From assembly GCA_020849665.1 (NCBI GenBank), contig JADLFX010000034.1:1-64000 (forward strand): 64,000 nucleotides of DNA, read 5' to 3'. The notes beneath the pieces were generated by a model. The model had not been told where the DNA came from, ran no database searches, and was given only the letters and a program-made list of their open reading frames with translations. A program made the translations under genes and the position numbers. Positions 8,013 through 16,605 of the stretch are shown in pieces. The DNA comes from Planctomycetota bacterium (lineage in GTDB: Bacteria > Planctomycetota > UBA1135 > UBA2386). How positions within the stretch are numbered: the stretch's first letter is position 1; each line of letters starts with the position of its first letter.

Positions 8013-8522
8013 ATGCCGCTTCCCAACAACCGCCGTCGTCGGCTGATCGTCGATCCGGTCCAGCAGACCCGGATGCTGCTGGGCATCGCGCTCGCGCCGT
8101 CCATCATCCTGGCCGTCACCGCATGTGCGATGTCGTGGATCTACGTGGAGATCGACGCCACGCTGGAGCGCAGCGGCACGCAGGCACCGCTCCTGCTGGC
8201 CGCGTTCCTGGGGGCGAGCTGCTTCCTGTTCGCGGCCATCGCCGCGCTGCTCTGGCACGGCCTGAAGACCTCGCATCGCGTCTACGGCCCGATCTACCGG
8301 ATCAGCAAGTGCGTGGACGAGGTGCGCCAGGGTCGGTTCGCGACGCGCATCAAGCTGCGCGATGGCGACCACCTGACGGAGCTCGCCGACAAGCTCAACG
8401 ATTTCCTGGAGTGGCTGGAGCAACACCCGCCGCAGGGGGCCGTGGTCGCCGATGCCCCGCGCGCGGATGCCGGGGCGGACCCGGCCCCGGCGGAAGCGAA
8501 GCAGCCCGAGCCCGTGGCCTGA
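8013..8522 (+). CDS. two-helix membrane protein with HAMP-like domain
   Basis: This 169-residue protein has two membrane segments (about residues 22-46 and 57-80). These are followed by a HAMP-like coiled segment (about 82-132, with HRVYGPIYRISKCVDEVRQG and LTELADKLNDFLEWL). The tail is Ala/Pro/Glu-rich. There is no kinase, methyl-accepting or cyclase output domain, so this is a free HAMP protein. The ribosome binding site AGGAGG is close to ideal. It closes the pilin operon. A sensor or scaffold role there is inferred only from position. Confidence 0.75.
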   Translation: MPLPNNRRRRLIVDPVQQTRMLLGIALAPSIILAVTACAMSWIYVEIDATLERSGTQAPLLLAAFLGASCFLFAAIAALLWHGLKTSHRVYGPIYRISKCVDEVRQGRFATRIKLRDGDHLTELADKLNDFLEWLEQHPPQGAVVADAPRADAGADPAPAEAKQPEPVA

Positions 8523-8523
8523 G

Positions 8524-10278
8524 CTACTCCGTGGCCAGGAACGCCAGCGCCGCCGCCGGGCTGGCCACCGGGTGCTGTTGCGGACGGCGCAGGTCGATGG
8601 CCTGCAACTCGCGGCGCAGGATCGCACGCAGGTCCCTGGCCTCCGCCTCGCGGCCGGTGAGCTGCAGGGCCCGGGCGAGGGCCGCGCGCACCAGGTACGA
8701 AGTGCCCGCCTGGGACGCCTGCACCAGGGCGCCGGTCTCCTCGGCCAGCTCGCCGCGCCGCTGGTGGTAGGCGGCGCGCAGGCGTCCGGTCCAGTCCGTC
8801 AGTCCTTCGGCGCCGAGCGTCGCCTCGACCGCGGTCGGCCGCTCCTGTCCGAGTTCCAGGTCCACCAGGGCCCCGAGGTAGGCGAGGGCGTGGGCGTATT
8901 CCGGGGGCTGCGGGTGGATGGCCGCGAGCCCGGTGAGCGCCTCGCGCACCTCGCGCGCCCGGCGCAGGCGCACCAGCACCTCGCCCGCCTCGACCAGGTC
9001 CAGGGAGAGTGGGCCCAGGAGTCCGGGCCGGCGGCGCAGCCACTCGAGATCCTCGAGCAGATGCCGGGCCGCCGCCTGCCCGTCGCCGCGCAGCAGCGAC
9101 GCGGCGGCCTGCATGCGGCGGACCTCGTGGGCGCGCGTGTCGGCGCCTCGCTCGGGCCCGCGCTCCAGCGCCAGCGCGGTGTCGTCGCAGAGCGCCTGCA
9201 GCTCCGTGAAGCGCCGCAGCGTGAACAGGGCCACCGCGCGCGGCCGCAACGCCGCCTCCGCGGGCAGCTGGCGGGCCACGGCGTCGAGCAGCGCGAGCGC
9301 CGACTCCGCCTCGCCGGCGGCGCACTCGGCGAAGGCCAGGTGCCATGCCACGGCCGCGTTGTACGGCCAGCGCTTGCGCAGCGCGCGCAGCACCGGGAGC
9401 GACTCGGCGAAGCGCCGCTGGAAGTCCAGACCCAGCGCGAGCGTGTAGCGGCCGTGCGGGTCGTGCGGACGTTCCCGCAACGCCGCGCGGCCCAGGGTCT
9501 CGAGGTCTGTGTCGGCCGCGGATGCGAGCAGGAGGACGCGGACGAGGCGGTGCTGGGTGGTGGGGGTGAGCCGGTTGGTGAGGTTCAAGGCCTCGCGCGC
9601 GACCTTGACGGCCTCGGCCGGATTGCCCTGGTCGAGGAGCAGGGTCGCGAGGGCGCAGAGCAGCAGCGGCGAGCCCGGATCCAGGGGCCGGGCCTGACGC
9701 AGCAGCTGCAGGCCGGTGGCGGTCTGGCCCCCGGCGGCCACGCCCAGGGCGCGCTCGGTGAGGCGGATGGCGCGTGGGTCGCCGCTGAACGCGCGCCCCG
9801 CCGCGATCCAGGGCAGCGCACCGACGTCTTCACCGAGCGCGGTGAGGGCGGCGCGGGCCAGGGTGTCGACGGCGGCGTGGAGGTCTTGACCCGCGTCGAC
9901 CTGCGCCAGCGCGCGCGGCGCCTCGCCGGAGCGCAGGAGCGTGGCCGAGAGACGCGCGCTGCCCACGTCGAGATGCGCGCTCAGCGTGCACGGCGCCGCC
10001 ACCTCCTCGATGCCGCCCGCCACGTCGAAGCGGGCGCTCTGGCGCAGGCCCTCGCGCAGCAGGGGGGTCAGGTGGTCGAGGTCGGCGCCCGGGTTGCCGG
10101 AGACCGTGACCTCGGCGATTCCCAGGATCGTGCCCGCCGCCAGCGGCGCGGCGAGCGGCGTCACGACCGCACCCGCCCCGAGTTGCGCCGCGCCCGACCC
10201 GGTGCCTGGTGCCGAGCAGCCGGCGAGGCACAGGGCCAGTGCGCTGCAGGCGAGGGGACGCGGGGCGGGGGGCGGCAC
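8524..10278 (-). CDS. TPR-containing lipoprotein
   Basis: This 584-residue protein starts at a GTG (10278) that places a clean lipoprotein signal at the N-terminus: basic start, ACSALALC, lipobox LAGC with Cys near residue 19. After a Gly/Ala-rich section and a beta-rich domain (about 40-165), the rest is alpha-helical with TPR-like pairs such as GNPAEAVKVAREALNLT and AAVAWHLAFAECAAGEAESALALL. It probably sits in the cell envelope as a protein-binding scaffold. Its stop lies one base from the stop of the convergent HAMP-protein gene, so no terminator fits between them. Confidence 0.75.
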   Translation of the reverse strand: MPPPAPRPLACSALALCLAGCSAPGTGSGAAQLGAGAVVTPLAAPLAAGTILGIAEVTVSGNPGADLDHLTPLLREGLRQSARFDVAGGIEEVAAPCTLSAHLDVGSARLSATLLRSGEAPRALAQVDAGQDLHAAVDTLARAALTALGEDVGALPWIAAGRAFSGDPRAIRLTERALGVAAGGQTATGLQLLRQARPLDPGSPLLLCALATLLLDQGNPAEAVKVAREALNLTNRLTPTTQHRLVRVLLLASAADTDLETLGRAALRERPHDPHGRYTLALGLDFQRRFAESLPVLRALRKRWPYNAAVAWHLAFAECAAGEAESALALLDAVARQLPAEAALRPRAVALFTLRRFTELQALCDDTALALERGPERGADTRAHEVRRMQAAASLLRGDGQAAARHLLEDLEWLRRRPGLLGPLSLDLVEAGEVLVRLRRAREVREALTGLAAIHPQPPEYAHALAYLGALVDLELGQERPTAVEATLGAEGLTDWTGRLRAAYHQRRGELAEETGALVQASQAGTSYLVRAALARALQLTGREAEARDLRAILRRELQAIDLRRPQQHPVASPAAALAFLATE

Positions 10279-10353
10279 GATGGGCGGATCTTCGCTTGCC
10301 CGCGCGTCCCGATTCCAGTGGCGAGGCCCCCGCGGCCGATCTCGGAGAGGAAC

Positions 10354-11298
10354 ATGGCGAGGATCTCCACAGCCGCTCTGGTGGCGGGGCTGGCCCTGGT
10401 CGGCGGGGGCGCCGCACAGCAGACCCAGGCGCGGCCCGCGCCGCGCACCGATTTCGACGCTCCCGCCGGCCCGCCAGCCCGCCCTGCCGCCGAGACGGCG
10501 GAGGGCGCGGCCCGTCCGGCCGACGCACGCGGCGTGCGCTCGCCCCTCCTCGACGTGTTCCGCGCCGTGGGCACGCCCGAGGACCTGCGCGCGCTGAAGG
10601 GAGTTATCGTGCGCTATCGCCTGCGCGTCCTCGATCCGCGCGGCGCCGAGGTGGCCGTGCGCGAGCTGTACCACGAGGCCGACCTCGCGGCCCCGGATCG
10701 GGACCGGCTGCTGTTCACGGGAACGGATCGGATCCCTGGGGCGGACGCCGTCCCGCGCCCGGCGGCGGGGAGCGGCGGCCGGATCTACGGCCGCGACGGC
10801 GGCGCGGCCTGGGCGACCCAGCATGGGATCGGCCTGCCCTCGCTGGAGCGCCAGGCGGCCGAGGAGCTGCAGCTCTTCGGCTGGCTGCTGCGCGCGCCCT
10901 GGTGCTTCGCCGACGCCGCGCGCTTCACGGTCTTCCCGCCGGAGCCGTGCACCGAACCGGGCACCGGCCGGAACCTCGTGCGCGTGCGCGTCGAGGCGCG
11001 CGATCCCGCCGAAGCGGAACGGATCGGGCCGGACCCGCGTGCCAAGGACGGCGATCGCTTCGAGGTGCTGTGCGTGCCGGAGACCTGCGAGCCCGTGGGG
11101 CTGCGCTACCGGGTCGGGCCGCTGGGCGAGTGGCGCACGCTGCGACTGCTCGATCCGCGCCGCTTCCTGGGCGTGCAGATGCCCACGCGCCGCGTGGTGC
11201 TCTTCCCCGACGGCACCCCGGCGCTGGAGATCCAGACCGTGCACCTGGACCTGCGGCAGGATCTGCCGCGCACGCAGTTCCAGCCGCCGAAGCGCTGA
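10354..11298 (+). CDS. secreted protein of unknown function
   Basis: This predicts 314 residues. A cleavable signal peptide (about 1-21, ending GGGAAQQ) is followed by a Pro/Ala-rich linker and a domain from about residue 60. It contains four Cys residues (PWCF, EPCTE, VLCVPETCEP) that may form disulfides. I do not recognise the family. The start has a good ribosome binding site (GGAGAGG). The gene is divergent from the TPR lipoprotein gene and runs directly into the ribulokinase gene 52 bases later. Confidence 0.7.
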   Translation: MARISTAALVAGLALVGGGAAQQTQARPAPRTDFDAPAGPPARPAAETAEGAARPADARGVRSPLLDVFRAVGTPEDLRALKGVIVRYRLRVLDPRGAEVAVRELYHEADLAAPDRDRLLFTGTDRIPGADAVPRPAAGSGGRIYGRDGGAAWATQHGIGLPSLERQAAEELQLFGWLLRAPWCFADAARFTVFPPEPCTEPGTGRNLVRVRVEARDPAEAERIGPDPRAKDGDRFEVLCVPETCEPVGLRYRVGPLGEWRTLRLLDPRRFLGVQMPTRRVVLFPDGTPALEIQTVHLDLRQDLPRTQFQPPKR

Positions 11299-11350
11299 GC
11301 CCTTGCCGCCGGCCGTTGCCGGCCGGAGCCGCCGGACGGACGATCCGCGC

Positions 11351-12988
11351 GTGCCCACCGCCGCCCTCGGACTCGATCTCGGCACGCAGAGCGCGCGCGC
11401 CCTCGTCGTCGACCTCGCCACGGGAACGGCCCTGGGCGCCGCGGAAGCCCCCTATGCGCGCGGGACCCGCACCGATCCACACGACCCCGACGTGGCGCGC
11501 CAGCACCCGCTGGATCACCTCGCCGCGGCGGGCGCCGCAGGGCGCGCCGCGCTCGCGGCGGCGCGCGGCCAGGGTCCGGTCGACGTGGTGGGCATCGGCG
11601 TCGACACCACCGGCAGCACGCCCCTGCCCGTCGACGCGCGCCTGCAGCCGCTGGCCGGCGACCCGCGCTTCGCGGACGACCCGGCGGCGTGGGCATGGCT
11701 CTGGAAGGACCACAGCGCCAAGGCCGAGGCCGCGGAGATCACCGGTCTGGCAAGGGAGCGGCGGCCGCACTACCTGGCCCGCTGCGGCGGCACCTACTCC
11801 TCGGAGTGGTACTGGGCCAAGGTCCTGCACGCGCGCCGCGTCGCCCCGCGGGTGTTCGCGGCGGCGCACGCGTGGCTGGAATGCTGCGACTTCGTCGTGG
11901 CATGGCTGACCGGGGCCGCCGGACTCGCCGCCCTGCCGCGGAGCGTGTGCGCTGCGGGGCACAAGGGACTCCATGCGCCGGATTGGGCCGGCCTGCCCGA
12001 CGCGGAGTTCCTGGCCGGGCTGGACCCCTCCCTCGCCGGATTGCGGGCGCGCCTGGAGGGTCCGTTCGCCCCGGCCGGCCGGAGCGCCGGGCGCCTGGCG
12101 GCCGCGCCGGCCGCGGCCCTGGGACTGGCGCCCGGGATCCCCGTGTCGGTGGGCGCCCTGGACGCCCATCTCGGCGCGGTGGGTGCGGGGATCGCGGAGG
12201 GCGACCTCGTGAAGGTGCTGGGCACCTCGACCTGCGACATGGCCGTCGCGCGGCTGGACCGGCTGCCCGGGATCGAGGGGATCTCGGGGATCGTGCGCGA
12301 CTCGATCGTGCCGGGGCTCGTGGGCTTCGAGGCCGGCCAGTCGGCGGTGGGCGACCTCTTCGACTGGTGCGCGCTGGGGCTCTCCGGGGCGGGTCATGAG
12401 GCGCTGCAGCACGAGGCCGCCCGGATGCCGCCGGGCGCGAGCGGCCTCCTCGCCCTCGACTGGCACAACGGCAACCGCTGCGTCCTGGTCGATCCGGAGC
12501 TCAGCGGCCTCGTGGTGGGATTGAGCCTGCAGACCCGGCCGGCGGAGCTCTATCGCGCGTTGGTGGAGGCCACGGCGTTCGGGGCGCGGGTGATCCTCGA
12601 GCGCCTGGTCTCCGGCGGCGTGCCGGCGCGGCGCCTCATCGCCTGCGGGGGGATCGCGCAGAAGAGCCCGCTGGTCCTGCAGGTGCTCGCGGACGTGCTG
12701 GCCCGACCGGTCCTGGTGGCCGGCGCCGGCGAGACCTGCGCCCTGGGCGCGGCGATCTGCGGTGCGGTGGCGGGCGGATGGTTCCCCGACGTGACCACCG
12801 CGCAGCGCAGCCTGTGCCCCGCGCCGGCCCGCGCGTACGCACCGGACCCCGCATCGGTGCCGGTCTACGAGCGCCTCCACCGCCTCTACCAGCGCCTGCA
12901 CGACGCCTTCGGCCCACGGCGCGGAGCGCTCGGCGACGTCATGAAGGAACTCCTGGCGGTGCGTGCGCTGGCGCGCCGCGCGACTTGA
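11351..12988 (+). CDS. araB: ribulokinase (FGGY carbohydrate kinase)
   Basis: This 545-residue cytoplasmic kinase phosphorylates L-ribulose, the second step of L-arabinose use, if the AraB assignment is right. The N-terminal ATPase fold begins GLDLGTQSARALVVD. SSEWYWAKVLH and AHAWLECCDFVVAWLTG match the AraB substrate region. SVGALDAHLG carries the catalytic Asp, and the second phosphate motif LGTSTCDM and the adenosine region CGGIAQKSPLVLQVLADVL follow. The start is a GTG at 11351. The length fits the family (about 560). No arabinose isomerase, epimerase or transporter is nearby, so the sugar served is uncertain. Confidence 0.85.
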   Translation: MPTAALGLDLGTQSARALVVDLATGTALGAAEAPYARGTRTDPHDPDVARQHPLDHLAAAGAAGRAALAAARGQGPVDVVGIGVDTTGSTPLPVDARLQPLAGDPRFADDPAAWAWLWKDHSAKAEAAEITGLARERRPHYLARCGGTYSSEWYWAKVLHARRVAPRVFAAAHAWLECCDFVVAWLTGAAGLAALPRSVCAAGHKGLHAPDWAGLPDAEFLAGLDPSLAGLRARLEGPFAPAGRSAGRLAAAPAAALGLAPGIPVSVGALDAHLGAVGAGIAEGDLVKVLGTSTCDMAVARLDRLPGIEGISGIVRDSIVPGLVGFEAGQSAVGDLFDWCALGLSGAGHEALQHEAARMPPGASGLLALDWHNGNRCVLVDPELSGLVVGLSLQTRPAELYRALVEATAFGARVILERLVSGGVPARRLIACGGIAQKSPLVLQVLADVLARPVLVAGAGETCALGAAICGAVAGGWFPDVTTAQRSLCPAPARAYAPDPASVPVYERLHRLYQRLHDAFGPRRGALGDVMKELLAVRALARRAT

Positions 12989-13347
12989 GGCGAAGCGCAG
13001 CGTCACAGCAGCGCTGCCACCGGTCGGTTGCGAGGCAAGTTGCAGATCGGTCCCGCCGCGTGCCGATAGAAGGCGTGCGCACGGGGCTTGCCCCGGGCGA
13101 AGACGAACACGAGGTTCGCCACCACCCTGCGCCTCGCCGGCGGGGGTGATGCGCGTAGCGAAGGTTGTGCGGGACAAGGGGACCTTCGCACTTTCCGTTC
13201 CGGGGTGGGGGACTCCTGGACGGGGAGGAAGTGCCGCGCGCGGTGGTCGGGGGGCCACCCGCGGCCGGGCGCCCGCGGTGCCCACGCGCCACCGCGGGAG
13301 TGCCTCTTCCTGGAGGCCGGCGCCGCCACGAGCTAAAGAGGGCGGCC
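12989..13347. other. 359-base intergenic stretch, no gene seen
   Basis: Between the ribulokinase and the HExxH lipoprotein I find no supported reading frame, RNA gene or strong hairpin. The only obvious signal is the ribosome binding site AAAGAGGG just before 13348. A 108-codon leftward frame (13329..13003) was judged noncoding because it lacks a ribosome binding site and recognisable features. Confidence 0.5.
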
Positions 13348-15630
13348 ATGCGTCGGCTACCGCCTGCCGCTCTCCTCGGCATCCTTGCCGCTTGCGGCAC
13401 GCCGCCCACGATCCTGCCCGAGCGCCTCGAGCAGGTGCCGGATCCGCGTGCCGGGGCGCCCGCGGTGCTGGCCGCGCGCCAGGCGCTCGACCGGGGCGAG
13501 GCGCGGGCCGCGCTGGACCTGCTCGCGCCGCGGCTGGCGGCCGCCCCCGACGACGTCGTGGCGCTGCGGCTGCGGCAGGACGCGCTGAAGACGCGCGGGC
13601 GGATCGGGCTCCTCGTGCACGAGGCGCAGGAGCGCATCGCCGCGGCCCCGCAGCAGGCACTGGGCTACTACCTCCGCGGGCGGGTGGCGGTATGGCCGCA
13701 GGCGCGGCTGCGGTGGTTCGAGGAGGCCGTGCGCGTGGAGCCATCGTCGTTCTGGGGCTGGCTGGGTCTCGCCTATGCCCTGCGCCGCAGCGACCCCGAA
13801 CGCGCGTTGCAGATCTACCGGGAGCTGTGGCGGCGGTCCCGCCACTCGTGGATCGTGGGTCTCGGTCTGGCGGGAGTGCTGCAGGAGGCCGATCCGCGCC
13901 AGCCCGAGGGGGCGCAGCGGCGCAGCGAGGCCGTGGCGGTCTACGAGGAGCTGCGGAAGAACCCCGACCTCCCCGGCGTGGGGTCGCTCGGCCTCGCCGA
14001 GACGCTGTTCGACACGGGCAGGCAGCAGGGCTGGTCGGCGTTCCTCGACGCGCTGCGGGCACGTCCCTACGACGCGGGCGTCCGGGCCATGGCGGCCCGC
14101 CAGCTGGCGCGCGGCCTCGGCGACGACGAGGTGGCGCAGCTGCTCGACCTGCTGCGCGCCGATCCCGACCGTCTGGCCTGGTTCCGCCAGGGCGGCGGCG
14201 CGCGCATGCTCGCGAGCCTCTTCCAGCGCAGCGGCAACGCACCCGCCGCCCTCGAGGCGCTGGCGCCGCCGGGCGAAGGCCCGCCGGACGAGCCGGCGGC
14301 CCGCCGCCTGTGGCGCCGTCTGGTCCTGGGCAACGGCAGGGTGCACGAGGCTCTCGAGGATCTGCGCGCCACGTTCCCCCACGCCCTCCTCGAGGTGGAG
14401 ACCAACCAGGTCCGCGGCGTGTGGAAGGAACTCTTCGGCGGCAGCTGGTACACCGCAGCGGATCCGCTGGCGGACCCGGCGCGCGCCGAGGCCCTGACCC
14501 GCGCCATGATGCGCGCGGGACTCCTGGTGGAGGCCGAACTGGTGGCGGGCCATGCCGTGGCGCGCCATCCGGCCGCGGCGACGAAGGGGATCCGCGCCGC
14601 ACGCGACGAGGCGCGCCGGCAGCTGGCGTTCGAGGGTGCCCTGCAGCGGCTGCTCTATCGCGGCTACGCCCACCCGGGGCAGGCGCGCTCGCTGGAGGAG
14701 CTGCTCGACGACCTGCGCCGGATCAGCAAGGAGTTCCTCGGCCGCGACGTGGTGGGGCAGCCGCAGCGCTTCACGATCCCCTTCCTCGGCGAGCTGGTGG
14801 ATCCGTTCGCGGACGGGCTGGCCCGGCACTTCGCCGCCTACAACCGCCATCTGGTCCTCGGCCAGCGGGCTGGCCAGCCGCCGGAGGCGCTCCTGATGGT
14901 CCGCCTCTCGCTCACCGAGCTGGAGCGGGGCGGCCCACTTCCCCTGCCGACCCGCTGTCACGAGGTGGTGGGGGAGGACCGTTCGATCCGCTCGCTCACC
15001 GGCGTGTACGGCGGCGACCTCGCCGGTGTCGCGCTCTTCCACCACTACGTCATCGACTGGGACGCGGTCCTGGACTGGTCGCAGAGCCTGGAGCGGCGGC
15101 GGCGGATCGTGCGCGAGGACGGCATGGCGCTGCTGCGCGACCCGGTGCCCGAGGAGGTGGAAGCCGACGACCCGGTGGACGCCCACTGGCGTCTGGCCAT
15201 GGTGTCTCCAGAAGAGGACAGCGCGCTGCCGTGGGCGGTCCTGGACATGATCCGCTGGCACGAGCGCGCCCACCTGGTCGACGCATTCCACTACCTGCCG
15301 GCGGAGGCGAACCTCTGGCGGGTGATCGGGCTGCTGTGGCGCAACGGCTTCTCGGCACACCGGGTGGAGGGCGACCTGGAGGGCCGGGCCGAGAGCGCGG
15401 CCCTGGCGTTCTCGCCGCACACGCGGCTGGTGCTGGCGCACATCGCCAGCTTCCTGGAAGGCGAAGACGACGAATCCACCCATGTCGTGGGGTTCCGCCG
15501 CCTTGCACTCGAGGTGGTGGCCCACACCGCCGGATCCGGCGCCGCGGCCGTGCCCGTCTCGCGCTGGCACGAACTTCCACCCGAGGTCGCGCAGGCGGCC
15601 GCCCGGGAGGCCATCCGGCGCTTCTGGTAG
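13348..15630 (+). CDS. TPR lipoprotein with an HExxH zinc-peptidase-like motif
   Basis: This 760-residue protein has a lipoprotein signal (lipobox LAAC, Cys near residue 16) and a long helical TPR-like part (about 30-480). The C-terminal domain contains WHERAHLVD, an HExxH motif at residues 638-642. A conserved-looking EGRAESAALAF downstream (Glu near 682) could supply a third zinc ligand, as in gluzincins. This domain is unlike any peptidase family I can name. I infer an envelope-anchored metallopeptidase with an N-terminal protein-binding superhelix. HExxH can occur by chance, so activity is unproven. Confidence 0.65.
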   Translation: MRRLPPAALLGILAACGTPPTILPERLEQVPDPRAGAPAVLAARQALDRGEARAALDLLAPRLAAAPDDVVALRLRQDALKTRGRIGLLVHEAQERIAAAPQQALGYYLRGRVAVWPQARLRWFEEAVRVEPSSFWGWLGLAYALRRSDPERALQIYRELWRRSRHSWIVGLGLAGVLQEADPRQPEGAQRRSEAVAVYEELRKNPDLPGVGSLGLAETLFDTGRQQGWSAFLDALRARPYDAGVRAMAARQLARGLGDDEVAQLLDLLRADPDRLAWFRQGGGARMLASLFQRSGNAPAALEALAPPGEGPPDEPAARRLWRRLVLGNGRVHEALEDLRATFPHALLEVETNQVRGVWKELFGGSWYTAADPLADPARAEALTRAMMRAGLLVEAELVAGHAVARHPAAATKGIRAARDEARRQLAFEGALQRLLYRGYAHPGQARSLEELLDDLRRISKEFLGRDVVGQPQRFTIPFLGELVDPFADGLARHFAAYNRHLVLGQRAGQPPEALLMVRLSLTELERGGPLPLPTRCHEVVGEDRSIRSLTGVYGGDLAGVALFHHYVIDWDAVLDWSQSLERRRRIVREDGMALLRDPVPEEVEADDPVDAHWRLAMVSPEEDSALPWAVLDMIRWHERAHLVDAFHYLPAEANLWRVIGLLWRNGFSAHRVEGDLEGRAESAALAFSPHTRLVLAHIASFLEGEDDESTHVVGFRRLALEVVAHTAGSGAAAVPVSRWHELPPEVAQAAAREAIRRFW

Positions 15631-15645
15631 GGCACGGGCCTTGCT

Positions 15646-15651
15646 TACGAT
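15646..15651 (+). promoter_or_regulatory. putative -10 box (TACGAT)
   Basis: The context is GCTTACGATGGG, 56 bases before the ATG at 15708 and 15 bases after the stop of the preceding gene. It fits the TANNNT pattern seen elsewhere in the window. Confidence 0.35.
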
Positions 15652-15707
15652 GGGTGCAGCGTCCGTCTCGCCCGCGACGCCGGGCTTCCAGGACGCAAGG
15701 AGCTCCG

Positions 15708-16529
15708 ATGACCCGTAGCCGAACTGCTCTCCGCCCAGTGCTCGCCCTCGCCTTGTTCGCAGCGCTGGCCCCCGCCCAGGGCAAGACCGACGATGCGGCC
15801 AAGAAGGGGGCTGACCTCCCGTCCCGGATCAAGGCGTTCCAGGAGGCGATCTTCGACAAGAAGCTCGCGAAGGACGAGGATGCGATCCAGATGATCGACG
15901 CCTTCGTCAAGGACGCCACCGCCGAATCTCCGGCCATGGCGGCCAAGGAGAAGGACGCGGTTGCGTCCGCCATCGGTGACGTGTTCTTCAAGGCCAAGCA
16001 GCGCGAGAAGGAGCGCAGCGGCATCTACACCGCGGCCGCCGCCGGCCTGGGGCAGCTCGGACCGTCGGGCGCCAAGGTGCTGGTGCGCGCCTTCGAGGAT
16101 CCGAAGTTCCGCAAGAAGGAGTGGGTGGACCTGCGCGCGAGCCTCCTGCGCGAGGTGGGCAAGACCAAGGACGACGCGCAGGTGAGGTTCCTCGTCGAGC
16201 GCGCCACCCGCGACAAGGACGACGAGGTGCTGAAGGCCGCGGGCGAGGCGCTGGGCAACTACGCGGGGGCCAAGCTGCCGGTGCGCCGCGAGATCGCCAA
16301 GGAACTGATCAACAAGTACAACGAGATCCACAACGGCGCGAACGCCAACGTCGATCCCAACGATCCGATGGTGAAGGCGCGGCGCGACTCCCTGGCGGCC
16401 ATCACCGACCCGTGGAACACCACGCTGGCCAAGCTGACCGGCCAGAACGATCTGCGGCAGGCCCCGGAGTGGCTGCGCTGGTGGAACAAGAACAAGGACG
16501 AGAACTGGGACCGGAAGGACAAGAGCTGA
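15708..16529 (+). CDS. secreted HEAT-repeat-like protein
   Basis: This 273-residue Lys-rich protein has a signal peptide (about 1-24, ending LAPAQG) and helical repeats of HEAT type (about 85-200, for example AAAAGLGQLGPSGAKVLVRA). The C-terminal block WNTTLAKLTGQ ... WLRWWNKNKDENW recurs, by my recollection, in planctomycete secreted proteins. It probably mediates protein contacts in the periplasm. It resembles the HEAT half of the protein at 56624. Confidence 0.75.
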   Translation: MTRSRTALRPVLALALFAALAPAQGKTDDAAKKGADLPSRIKAFQEAIFDKKLAKDEDAIQMIDAFVKDATAESPAMAAKEKDAVASAIGDVFFKAKQREKERSGIYTAAAAGLGQLGPSGAKVLVRAFEDPKFRKKEWVDLRASLLREVGKTKDDAQVRFLVERATRDKDDEVLKAAGEALGNYAGAKLPVRREIAKELINKYNEIHNGANANVDPNDPMVKARRDSLAAITDPWNTTLAKLTGQNDLRQAPEWLRWWNKNKDENWDRKDKS

Positions 16530-16605
16530 AGGTGCGTCCACGGGGTGGGGCTCGCGCCGCCCTGGTCACGGGGGGCCGCGCGGACGCCCGCCCCGAGCGC
16601 CGCCG

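Noticed and set aside
13003-13329. A 108-codon leftward frame in the 12989-13347 gap
   Set aside because: There is no ribosome binding site, signal or family resemblance. The Arg/Pro-rich composition is typical of noncoding GC-rich DNA.
10925-14602. A 1225-codon minus-strand open frame
   Set aside because: It crosses the ribulokinase gene and the HExxH lipoprotein gene in antisense with Arg/Pro-rich sequence and no recognisable domain.
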